Positions 1-6,344 of a stretch of 7,688 nt of DNA are shown in pieces. The notes beneath the pieces are model-generated. The model had not been told where the DNA came from, searched no databases, and saw only the letters and a list, made by a program, of their open reading frames with translations. How positions within the stretch are numbered: the first letter of the stretch is position 1; every line of letters starts with the position of its first letter. The position numbers and the translations under genes are program-made. The stretch comes from Campylobacteraceae bacterium. GTDB taxonomy: Bacteria; Campylobacterota; Campylobacteria; Campylobacterales; Sulfurovaceae. The DNA lies in NCBI GenBank assembly GCA_027026055.1, contig JALVPA010000013.1, positions 1-7,688 on the forward strand. Reading direction: 5' to 3'.

Positions 1-1
1 A

Positions 2-1117
2 ATTTCCATTGTTGTGCTTAATGCGGAAAAACGTCAATGGCGTCTTTTTCGCTATCTTCCGGCGATCGTGGTGATCTATTTTGCCGTGATGTGCGCTTCG
101 ACCTTGGGAGTCTGGGAACGCAACGATGCGATTACGCAAAGCTATAAAACCTTGAAATCCGCACTCCTGCCCGCCATGATCTTTTTGCTCTTGCTCAAGG
201 CGGACATTCGTATCGTGGCAAAGCTGGGCAAGCGGATGCTTTTGACCTTTTTTTTGGCGTCTTTGAGTATTGTCGTGGGATTTGTCGGCATGTATGTGAC
301 GATGCATACGTTTTTCCCACCGGACGCCTGGAAAGCCTTTGCGGCGCTCGGCGGCTCGTGGATGGGCGGTACGGGCAATATGGTCGCCGTACAAGGCGCG
401 CTCGGCATCAAAGACGCCGATATGGGCTATGTGCTCTTGATCGATTCGATCGACTATGCGATATGGGTGATGCTGCTTTTGGCGGCGGTGCCTTATGCGC
501 ATCTTTTCAACCGATGGAGCGGTGCGGATGCCTCCGAAATAGTCGAAACGGGACGCAAGCTCGAAGCGTTGCAAACGATACGGCAAGAGAGTGACTTCGT
601 CTCTTTTTTCTCGTTGTTGGCACTCTCGATCGTCATATCAGCACTGTCGCATTGGTTGGCGGCTTATTTGCCAAACGGCGCGTTTCTCGGCTATAGCGCT
701 TGGGTGGTTGTCTTCGCGACGATAGCGGGTATCCTTGGGGCGATGACATCGCTTGCCAAAGGGAACGATTCGCAACTGTTGGGGAACACGATGCTTTATC
801 TTATCGTAGCGTTGATCGCTTCGCGTGCGGATTTCGGAGAGTTGAAAGAAGCGCCGCTCTACATCGTGGCGGGCTTTATCGTCCTTGGGATTCATGCCCT
901 ATTGATGGTGTTCTTCGCCAAACTCTTCAAACTCGATCTTTTCTCTTTGGGTGTGGCGTCGCTTGCCAATATCGGCGGGGTCGCTTCCGCACCGATATTG
1001 GCTTCGGCCTATTCCAAAGCGTTGATTCCCGTAGGCGTCTTGATGGCGATGCTCGGCTATATCGTCGGCACTTTCGGCGGTCTTCTCGTCGGCAAGATAT
1101 TGATGTTAGTAGCTTGA
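2..1117 (+). CDS. DUF819 family (YjcL-like) integral membrane protein, 5'-truncated by window edge
   Basis: This is a polytopic inner-membrane protein of the DUF819 / YjcL family, a carrier-like family whose substrate is, to my knowledge, not firmly established. The reading frame is open from base 2, and the residues before the GTG at 14 read ISIV, hydrophobic. Family members normally carry another membrane helix before the conserved 'LFRYLPAI' stretch, so I treat the gene as running off the left edge rather than starting at GTG 14. Counting from that GTG, about ten hydrophobic segments are visible (for example 14-33, 75-97, 140-157, 195-217, 225-246, 281-302, 337-364). Two Gly-rich loops typical of the family are present: GGSWMGGTGN at 113-122 and NIGGVASAP at 319-327. 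They look like discontinuous-helix substrate motifs in the two halves. The gene ends 10 bp from the stop of the convergent lipoprotein gene, with no obvious terminator between them. The family call is firm and the function is unknown. Confidence 0.85.
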   Translation: MSIVVLNAEKRQWRLFRYLPAIVVIYFAVMCASTLGVWERNDAITQSYKTLKSALLPAMIFLLLLKADIRIVAKLGKRMLLTFFLASLSIVVGFVGMYVTMHTFFPPDAWKAFAALGGSWMGGTGNMVAVQGALGIKDADMGYVLLIDSIDYAIWVMLLLAAVPYAHLFNRWSGADASEIVETGRKLEALQTIRQESDFVSFFSLLALSIVISALSHWLAAYLPNGAFLGYSAWVVVFATIAGILGAMTSLAKGNDSQLLGNTMLYLIVALIASRADFGELKEAPLYIVAGFIVLGIHALLMVFFAKLFKLDLFSLGVASLANIGGVASAPILASAYSKALIPVGVLMAMLGYIVGTFGGLLVGKILMLVA

Positions 1118-1127
1118 GTATCGCAAC

Positions 1128-1532
1128 TCAATAATGGCGGTAAGTACCGTAGTGTGTCGGACGTGCGGTATAGTGTCTATATTCGTGTGCCGAACGATAA
1201 TAGCCGTAACGACCCGGTACGGCTCTGTAGCGGCGTCCGTTAGAGTAGCGATAGCCGTTATGATAGTAGTGTCCGCCGCGGTAGCAGCGGTTGCGATAGT
1301 AGTAACATCCGTTGCGATAATACCCGCCGTAATAATAATGACCGTTATAATAGTAATATGGTCTGTCGTAATAGTGAGGGTAATCGTACGACGCCATTGC
1401 CGCACCCGCCACTCCGCCGACAGCGGCACCGGCCGCGAACGCTTCTTGTTCGGGGGTACACCCGTTTATCGCAAAGATCGTCGCGGCAATTGCGATAGCC
1501 GATATGCCGTGTTTTAAACCGATTCGTTTCAT
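1128..1532 (-). CDS. Tyrosine-rich small lipoprotein with glycine zipper
   Basis: Predicted 134-residue exported lipoprotein of unknown function. The ATG at 1532 is chosen because AAGGAG lies just upstream on the minus strand at normal spacing. A TTG start at 1550 would add six residues that include the ribosome-binding site. Residues 1-24 are a signal peptide (MKR, then a hydrophobic core), ending in a lipobox-like I-N-G-C with C25 as the predicted lipidated cysteine. Residues 31-47 are Ala/Gly rich with a GxxxGxxxG zipper (G35, G39, G43). From residue 49 on, about 30 of 86 residues are Tyr, mixed with Arg, His, Asn and Gly in loose repeats such as YYRNG, YYYRNR and HYYHNGYRY, plus Cys at 76 and 83. 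Similar small Tyr-rich lipoproteins occur, as far as I recall, in sulfur-oxidising Campylobacterota. It converges with the DUF819 gene and is divergent from the epimerase. It probably sits in the envelope, but the role is unknown. Confidence 0.8.
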   Translation of the reverse strand: MKRIGLKHGISAIAIAATIFAINGCTPEQEAFAAGAAVGGVAGAAMASYDYPHYYDRPYYYYNGHYYYGGYYRNGCYYYRNRCYRGGHYYHNGYRYSNGRRYRAVPGRYGYYRSAHEYRHYTARPTHYGTYRHY

Positions 1533-1549
1533 ACTCTCTCCTTCTGTCA

Positions 1550-1555
1550 ATCATA
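1550..1555 (-). promoter_or_regulatory. Possible -10 box for the lipoprotein gene
   Basis: On the minus strand TATGAT (five of six matches to TATAAT) lies 17 nt before the ATG at 1532. Transcription would then begin around 1543, leaving a leader of about 10 nt that still contains AAGGAG. A TTCACG about 19 nt further upstream is a poor -35 candidate. The promoter is inferred from this one motif and from the need for a minus-strand start here. Confidence 0.35.
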
Positions 1556-1604
1556 TCCTATTTTTTCTAAAAATCGTGAAGTAAACGTAAAAGCGTAGAG
1601 ACGC

Positions 1605-1610
1605 TATAAT
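1605..1610 (+). promoter_or_regulatory. -10 box (TATAAT) for the dipeptide epimerase gene
   Basis: A perfect TATAAT lies 25 nt upstream of the epimerase ATG. A start near 1617 would give a leader of about 19 nt that carries the AGGAG ribosome-binding site (1626-1630). I see no good -35 hexamer at 16-18 bp, which is common for sigma-70 promoters in Campylobacterota. It shares the 1533-1635 interval with the divergent lipoprotein promoter. Confidence 0.6.
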
Positions 1611-1635
1611 CGACAGATCGTTAGAAGGAGCAAGA

Positions 1636-2715
1636 ATGCGAATAGTTTCCATAGCGTGCTCGATATTCGAAGCGCCTTTAAAAACACCGTTTGTCACGGC
1701 GCTACGCCGAGTAACACACTTGCGCGATATCGTCGTGAGAGTCGAAACGGACGACGGCATCGTCGGATACGGCGAAGGCGCGCCGACACCGCAAATCACG
1801 GGAGAGACGGAAGAGAGTATCCTTGCCTCAGTCGAACGGGTCAAGCCCCTACTGCTTAATGCGTGTTTTTCGACACCCGAAGCGCTGCATAAGAGGCTCA
1901 AAGCGTTGTTGCCTCACCGAAGTACGGCACGCTCGGCGATCGAGACGGCATATTACGACTTGTGGGCGAAGCATCACCGACTGCCGCTCTATCGCTTGCT
2001 CGGAGGCGGTACGGACACGCTCGAAACCGATATTACCGTGAGTCTCGGTAGCCCCGAAAAGATGGCGCATGACGCCCAAAAAGCCGTCGAAGCGGGATTT
2101 CGTATCCTCAAAGTCAAAATCGGCGGCGATGCGAATGCGGATTTCGAACGTATCGTTGCCGTCTATCGCAGTGTCGGCGATACGGCGTTCTTGCGACTGG
2201 ATGCCAATCAAGGATGGGACGCCGCCTCGTGTATCTCGCTACTGCATCGTCTCGAACAGAGCAAAATACCGATCGAATGTATCGAACAACCCGTCGCCGC
2301 CGACGATATCGAAGGAATGTGCCGCATCAAGCGCGAAAGCGCCGTTGCATTACTGGCGGACGAGTCGGTCTTTTCCGTGCAACAGGCGAGACATCTGATT
2401 GAAAAAGAGTGTGTCGATATGATCAATGTCAAACTTGCCAAAACGGGAGGTCCCTACGAAGCGATCGAAATCATAGAGTTGTGTCGAGAGCACGGGATCG
2501 TTTGTATGATGGGGTGTATGCTCGAAGGACCCTTTGCCGTCGCCGCCGCCGCTCATCTGGCGGCAGCTTATCCCGAAACCGTCCGATTGATCGATTTGGA
2601 TGTCCCGTCGCTACTTGCCAAGTGTCCCGCTCATACCGATATTGTCTTCGACGGTGCGCATATACGTATGAACCAAACGGCCGGTATTGGGGTAAAGCCA
2701 CTTAGCATCGAATAA
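1636..2715 (+). CDS. Dipeptide epimerase (L-Ala-D/L-Glu epimerase-like, enolase superfamily)
   Basis: A 359-residue cytosolic Mg2+-dependent enzyme of the muconate-lactonizing subgroup of the enolase superfamily. It is predicted to epimerise the C-terminal residue of a dipeptide such as L-Ala-D-Glu, a murein breakdown product. An N-terminal capping domain (about 1-125) is followed by the barrel. The catalytic set is complete: K159-V-K161 (KxK acid/base), metal ligands D189 (in LDANQGW), E217 (in IEQP) and D242 (in ADES), and the opposite-face base K266 (in NVKLAKTGG). The DxD signature of dipeptide epimerases, which holds the substrate ammonium group, is D320-L-D322. Spacing between these residues matches the Bacillus subtilis Ala-Glu epimerase as I remember it (K160/K162, D191, E219, D244, K268, D321/D323), and an Arg at position 24 corresponds to its glutamate-contacting Arg. 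AGGAG lies 5 nt before the ATG. The family is certain; Ala-Glu specificity is inferred. Confidence 0.93.
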   Translation: MRIVSIACSIFEAPLKTPFVTALRRVTHLRDIVVRVETDDGIVGYGEGAPTPQITGETEESILASVERVKPLLLNACFSTPEALHKRLKALLPHRSTARSAIETAYYDLWAKHHRLPLYRLLGGGTDTLETDITVSLGSPEKMAHDAQKAVEAGFRILKVKIGGDANADFERIVAVYRSVGDTAFLRLDANQGWDAASCISLLHRLEQSKIPIECIEQPVAADDIEGMCRIKRESAVALLADESVFSVQQARHLIEKECVDMINVKLAKTGGPYEAIEIIELCREHGIVCMMGCMLEGPFAVAAAAHLAAAYPETVRLIDLDVPSLLAKCPAHTDIVFDGAHIRMNQTAGIGVKPLSIE

Positions 2716-2752
2716 AACGTAATCTCTGTTACCAATCGGTACGATCTCTTTA

Positions 2753-2761
2753 TGGTATAAT
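2753..2761 (+). promoter_or_regulatory. Extended -10 promoter (TGGTATAAT) for hepT-mntA
   Basis: TATAAT at 2756-2761 is preceded by TG one base upstream, the extended -10 form that can work without a -35 box. None is evident here. The predicted start near 2768 gives a leader of about 14 nt containing CGGAG (2771-2775) six bases before the hepT ATG. Upstream lie two ATCTCT copies spaced 22 bp apart (2722 and 2744), and between them an ATCG-gta-CGAT inverted repeat (2735-2745). Either could be a binding site for autoregulation; this is speculative. Confidence 0.6.
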
Positions 2762-2781
2762 CGTAAAAAACGGAGCGTCGG

Positions 2782-3171
2782 ATGAAAGATATTCGCTATA
2801 AACAGCGGTTCGAGAACTTCGAAAAAGCGTTTTTACTTTTGAAGAGGGCTTTGGAAACGGAAAATCCCACTATTGTAGAAAAAGCGGGTGCCATACAGTT
2901 TTTCGAAATCACATTCGAGCTCTCATGGAAAATGATGAAAGATTATCTCGTATTTCAAGGATATGATGTCAAATCTCCGAGAGAAGCGATTAAAAAGAGT
3001 TTTGAAATCGGTTTGATAGACGACGGTAAAGCTTGGCTTGAGGCGTTGACCGATAGAAATATGACGGTACATACGTATGACGAAACACAAGCCGACGAGG
3101 TATACGATCGTATTCGCCGGCACTATTTCGGACTGCTTGAAAGGCTTTATCGAACCTTCAAGGAGCTGTAA
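2782..3171 (+). CDS. hepT: HepT-like HEPN toxin (HI0074 family, nucleotidyltransferase substrate-binding protein)
   Basis: A 129-residue, all-helical HEPN-domain protein of the HI0074 family, the usual length for the family. In characterised HepT/MntA pairs (type VII toxin-antitoxin) this protein is an RNase toxin, and the partner silences it by attaching AMP to a tyrosine. The required Rx4HxY motif is intact: R92-N-M-T-V-H97-T-Y99, followed by D100-E101, giving RNxxxH as the ribonuclease motif and Y99 as the predicted modified residue. Other family landmarks are the FEITFELSWK stretch (41-50) and PREAIKKSFEIGLI (66-79). It has its own extended -10 promoter and a CGGAG site. Only one base separates its stop from the partner's ATG, and the partner's ribosome-binding site lies inside its last codons, so translation is probably coupled. 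The family call is firm; toxin activity is inferred from the intact motif. Confidence 0.9.
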   Translation: MKDIRYKQRFENFEKAFLLLKRALETENPTIVEKAGAIQFFEITFELSWKMMKDYLVFQGYDVKSPREAIKKSFEIGLIDDGKAWLEALTDRNMTVHTYDETQADEVYDRIRRHYFGLLERLYRTFKEL

Positions 3172-3172
3172 A

Positions 3173-3448
3173 ATGTACGGATTGGAGAAAGGAGAGTGGG
3201 AAACGATACGCGATGTGCTTGCAAAAACACATACGAAAAAAGCGATCCTTTTCGGCTCCAGAGCCAAAGGCGATTACCGCAAAGGCAGCGATGTCGATCT
3301 GGCAATCGACGGAGACGAACGTAGGGTAAGCTATCTTTTGAACGAAGAGACGAACCTACCGTACCGTTTCGATGTGATCAATCTGCATAAAATCTCCAAT
3401 CGAGCGTTGTCCGAACATATCAAACGCGTAGGTAAAACCGTTTTATAA
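3173..3448 (+). CDS. mntA: MntA-like minimal nucleotidyltransferase antitoxin
   Basis: A 91-residue MNT-type nucleotidyltransferase, the cognate partner of the HEPN protein just upstream. In the type VII system it transfers AMP from ATP onto the toxin's tyrosine and so neutralises it. The active-site GSx10DxD motif is complete: G28-S29, then D40-V-D42, with D67 (in YRFDVINL) as the third carboxylate. The LHKISNRALSEHIKRVGK stretch near the C-terminus is typical of this family. The ATG at 3173 was chosen over an in-frame start 32 codons upstream. It has AGGAG (3161-3165) seven bases ahead, gives the normal family length, and avoids a long overlap with hepT. The hepT then mntA order with near-zero spacing is the common arrangement. 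No strong terminator follows. Confidence 0.9.
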   Translation: MYGLEKGEWETIRDVLAKTHTKKAILFGSRAKGDYRKGSDVDLAIDGDERRVSYLLNEETNLPYRFDVINLHKISNRALSEHIKRVGKTVL

Positions 3449-3504
3449 CGTTCGATATACCGACAAGATGGCGGCATGTCGTTAATCGTCGTACGGTATC
3501 GGTA

Positions 3505-3513
3505 TGCTATAAT
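3505..3513 (+). promoter_or_regulatory. Extended -10 promoter (TGCTATAAT) placed for a leaderless helicase mRNA
   Basis: TATAAT at 3508-3513 with an upstream TG makes a perfect extended -10. Transcription normally starts 6-8 nt after the hexamer, that is at 3519-3521, which coincides with the A of the helicase ATG (3520). The six bases between (CCCTCC) contain no Shine-Dalgarno sequence. Immediately upstream is a direct repeat of CGGTAT (3494-3499 and 3500-3505), which could be a regulator site. Confidence 0.65.
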
Positions 3514-3519
3514 CCCTCC

Positions 3520-6342
3520 ATGGCAAAAAAGAAGAAAAAACAACTGATCAAACTCAACAACAAAATACGCGACTTTTTCGGAGGTCGCAGTTTTGAAGAA
3601 GGTATCGCCGATTTGGACGAAGCGCGTTTAACAGAGCTGATGTTGTGGCTTGATATACGTCCCGCCTCCTTTGAAAAAGAGGAGATGGTACGAACGTTGC
3701 GGCGAATCTGGAGCGAAGGCGGCGTGAAGGTACGTAGCGCGATCGTCGCTTATCTCACCGAACCCTACAAAGCGATCCCGTCGATGCAAAGCACTTCTCA
3801 TGACAAAGTCGATCTGATCTTGTCTCTACTGGAAGGAATCGAACATACGCCTGAAGAGCAAGAGAAAATTCTCGATGCCTTTATCGATGTGAAGCCCTCC
3901 AAAATCACCGCCGAAAAGGTGGCGGCCAAATTGCATTATATCAGGCACAAAGAGCGTTTGCACAGACTCGAAAGCGCGCTTGAAGTACGTTTCAACAGCC
4001 TTAACGAAATGGAGTTTACGCACCCTTTCGTTTTCGCTTTGCCCTCTTACGACTTTACGAAGCTGTTGTTGTGTATCAGCGATCCGATCGATTTCGACGC
4101 TCTATTCGTAGGAAGCGACGACGATGAGAGAACCATAAAGATATTAAAAAATATTAAATCGGAAACCGTTGCGCGTAAAGAGTGTGATATTGCGATGTTT
4201 TTGGAAACGCTCGGCGACGACCATCCCTATCTGAACGAGGAAGAGATCTATCGTGCGCTCAAACGCTTGCCTCCCGAAGAGATCCCCGAACACGCACCGA
4301 TAGACGAAGAGAAGATTGAAAAGATATTAAAAAATATAAACCCCGCTTATTATCTCCTCTCCTCTACCGATCACTTTATCGTCGAAAAGGAAAAAAGCTA
4401 TGCGCTTTGGGGCGAAACATTGCGTTATCCCGTAAGCGTATCGTATGAGAAGCGTTATTTTTATGCATTGATATGGCGGGGCGAAACGCTTCCGGTGGCG
4501 GAAGATATCGACAGTGTCAACCGTTCGCTTATCGAACATTTCGAAACCGCCGTAACGCTGCTATACGAAGAGATGCGCGATATGGCGGAGGGATTGAATG
4601 TCGATGAGGAAACGATTCGCGGCTATATCCTGAGATTTACGGCGCCGCAGATCGCGTCGTCGCGCACGCTCAAACTCAAGGAGAAGACCAAACGCCGTAT
4701 CCTCTATCATTACGGAGAGTATCTCAAACCGCTCTTGGAAAAGCAAAAGCGCGAAGCGCTGCTTGCCAAGACGATTCGCGATTTCAAACGGCTTTTTCCC
4801 TTGGCGCGTTCGCTTGATAGACACATCGTCTTTCACGTGGGTCCGACCAATTCGGGCAAGACCTACGCCGCGCTGGAAAGGTTGGCCGCCGCCGAGACGG
4901 GTTATTATCTCGCACCGCTTCGTTTGTTGGCTCTGGAGGGATACGAAAAGCTTAAAGAGCGCGGTGTGGGAGTATCGTTGATCACGGGAGAAGAGGAGAT
5001 CATCGACGAAGAGTCGAGTCATGTCAGCTCCACTATCGAGATGATGAACGCCTCTGTGGAGGTGGATGTCTGCGTCATCGACGAGATCCAGATGATTGCC
5101 GACAGAGACCGCGGATGGGCATGGGCGAACGCCCTGATCGGCGCCCCCGCCAAAGAGGTGATTTTGACGGGTTCCGAAGACGCGTTGAGCGCCGTCGAAG
5201 CACTCTGCGACTATCTCGGCGAACCGTTGGAGATCAAACGTTTCGAACGCAAAAATCCGCTGCGCATGCTCGAAAAAGCCGTGCCGCCGGAGGCGATCGA
5301 ACCCCAAAGCGCCGTCGTCGCCTTTAGCAGACGCGAAGTGTTGGCGCTCAAGGAGCGTTTGAGCGACCGATACGATGTCTCCGTGGTTTACGGCAACCTC
5401 TCTCCCGAAGTAAGACGCGAGGAGGCGCGCCGTTTTCGCGAAGGAGAAAGTCAGGTCTTGGTCGCCACCGATGCTATTGCCATGGGACTCAATCTACCGA
5501 TACGCACGATTTTGTTTGCCAAAGACAACAAATTCGACGGGCTACGCCGACGCGAACTTACCCCTTCGGAAGTGCTTCAGATTGCGGGACGCGCGGGACG
5601 ATACGGTATCGAAGAGGAGGGTTTTGTCGGTGCGCTCGATGCCGCGACGCTCAAAACGATCGATCGGGCGTTTCATACCCCGCTGACCCCTATTGCCCTA
5701 CCCGTTTCGGTCATGGCGAGTTTGGAACATGTGCTACTTATCGGAGAGATTTTGGAGACGGAGATATTGACGGAGATACTTGCGTTCTTTGCGGACAATA
5801 TGGAGTTTGAAGGTCCTTTTGTCGCCGCCAATATCGAAAGCATGCTCGATATCGCCGCGATTGTCGACAACTATGCGCTCGATCTGCGTACGCGCTACCA
5901 TCTGGCGTGTGCGCCCGCAACGATCTCTTCGCCTTATATCGAAGCGGTGTTTCATCGCTATATCAGGCAACTCGAAGCGGGCAAACCGGTACGCTATATC
6001 CCGCCGCGCGATTTGCCCGACTATGCCAAAACGGGCGAAATGCTGCTCAATGCCGAAGATCGCGTACGCGAAATTTCGCTCTATTTGTGGTTGAGTTTCA
6101 AGTTTCCCGACTACTTCCAAGATACCCATGCGGCGATCGAAGCGCGCAACAGGCTCAATCGCTATATCGAAATTTCTTTGCGCAAAGGCAACTTCGGTAA
6201 AGCGTGCCGACTTTGCAAAACGCCGCTCGATGCGGGCTATCGCTTCAGTATCTGCGAAAAGTGCTATCGACGCAAAAAACAGGGTGTGCGTACCGCCCGT
6301 TCCTACAAACGCAACGAAAAACGTAAAAAAGAAGGAAAATAA
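3520..6342 (+). CDS. Suv3-like DExH-box RNA helicase with C-terminal zinc ribbon
   Basis: A 940-residue ATP-dependent RNA helicase of the Suv3 branch (Ski2-like superfamily 2). The mitochondrial relative unwinds RNA for degradation with PNPase; the bacterial role is not settled. Order of parts: a Lys-rich N-terminus (MAKKKKK); a possible SAP-like helical unit (about 32-64); about 370 residues of mostly charged helical sequence I cannot assign; then the helicase core. Core motifs are intact: Walker A GPTNSGKT (441-448), APLRLLALE (Ia), motif II D521-E-I-Q524, TGSED (III), VAFSR (IV), VATDAIAMGLNLP (648-660, V) and QIAGRAGR (687-694, VI). After a helical C-domain comes a zinc-ribbon-like CxxC-x12-CxxC (C896, C899, C912, C915) and a basic tail ending at 940, suggesting RNA binding. 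There is no Shine-Dalgarno before the ATG and no better in-frame start, and the promoter -10 abuts the gene. It is followed 2 bp later by nhaA. Family certain, cellular role inferred. Confidence 0.92.
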   Translation: MAKKKKKQLIKLNNKIRDFFGGRSFEEGIADLDEARLTELMLWLDIRPASFEKEEMVRTLRRIWSEGGVKVRSAIVAYLTEPYKAIPSMQSTSHDKVDLILSLLEGIEHTPEEQEKILDAFIDVKPSKITAEKVAAKLHYIRHKERLHRLESALEVRFNSLNEMEFTHPFVFALPSYDFTKLLLCISDPIDFDALFVGSDDDERTIKILKNIKSETVARKECDIAMFLETLGDDHPYLNEEEIYRALKRLPPEEIPEHAPIDEEKIEKILKNINPAYYLLSSTDHFIVEKEKSYALWGETLRYPVSVSYEKRYFYALIWRGETLPVAEDIDSVNRSLIEHFETAVTLLYEEMRDMAEGLNVDEETIRGYILRFTAPQIASSRTLKLKEKTKRRILYHYGEYLKPLLEKQKREALLAKTIRDFKRLFPLARSLDRHIVFHVGPTNSGKTYAALERLAAAETGYYLAPLRLLALEGYEKLKERGVGVSLITGEEEIIDEESSHVSSTIEMMNASVEVDVCVIDEIQMIADRDRGWAWANALIGAPAKEVILTGSEDALSAVEALCDYLGEPLEIKRFERKNPLRMLEKAVPPEAIEPQSAVVAFSRREVLALKERLSDRYDVSVVYGNLSPEVRREEARRFREGESQVLVATDAIAMGLNLPIRTILFAKDNKFDGLRRRELTPSEVLQIAGRAGRYGIEEEGFVGALDAATLKTIDRAFHTPLTPIALPVSVMASLEHVLLIGEILETEILTEILAFFADNMEFEGPFVAANIESMLDIAAIVDNYALDLRTRYHLACAPATISSPYIEAVFHRYIRQLEAGKPVRYIPPRDLPDYAKTGEMLLNAEDRVREISLYLWLSFKFPDYFQDTHAAIEARNRLNRYIEISLRKGNFGKACRLCKTPLDAGYRFSICEKCYRRKKQGVRTARSYKRNEKRKKEGK

Positions 6343-6344
6343 AG

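Noticed and set aside
1134..1517. Val/Ile-rich plus-strand open frame
   Set aside because: It is the antisense reading of the Tyr-codon-rich lipoprotein gene; composition is a by-product of repeated TAT/TAC codons.
1533..1550. TTG start six codons upstream for the Tyr-rich lipoprotein
   Set aside because: The extra residues are encoded by the AAGGAG region itself, and the signal peptide begins naturally at MKR.
3077..3172. Upstream in-frame start for the nucleotidyltransferase (32 extra residues)
   Set aside because: It would overlap hepT extensively, lacks a suitable ribosome-binding site, and exceeds the usual MNT length; ATG 3173 has AGGAG at proper spacing.
3461..3481. CGACA/TGTCG inverted repeat between mntA and the helicase as a terminator
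   Set aside because: The stem is only five base pairs with an 11-nt loop and no following T run.
4145..4152. A-AAA-AAT slippery-type heptamers in the two 17-mer copies, possible programmed -1 frameshift
   Set aside because: At the first copy the -1 frame meets a stop almost at once, at the second it yields no recognisable protein, and no stimulatory structure is evident; such heptamers are frequent by chance.
4561..5307. Long open frame on the minus strand (248 codons) opposite the helicase gene
   Set aside because: It lies entirely antisense to the conserved helicase motifs, has no family resemblance and no ribosome-binding site that I can see; it reflects codon bias of the real gene.
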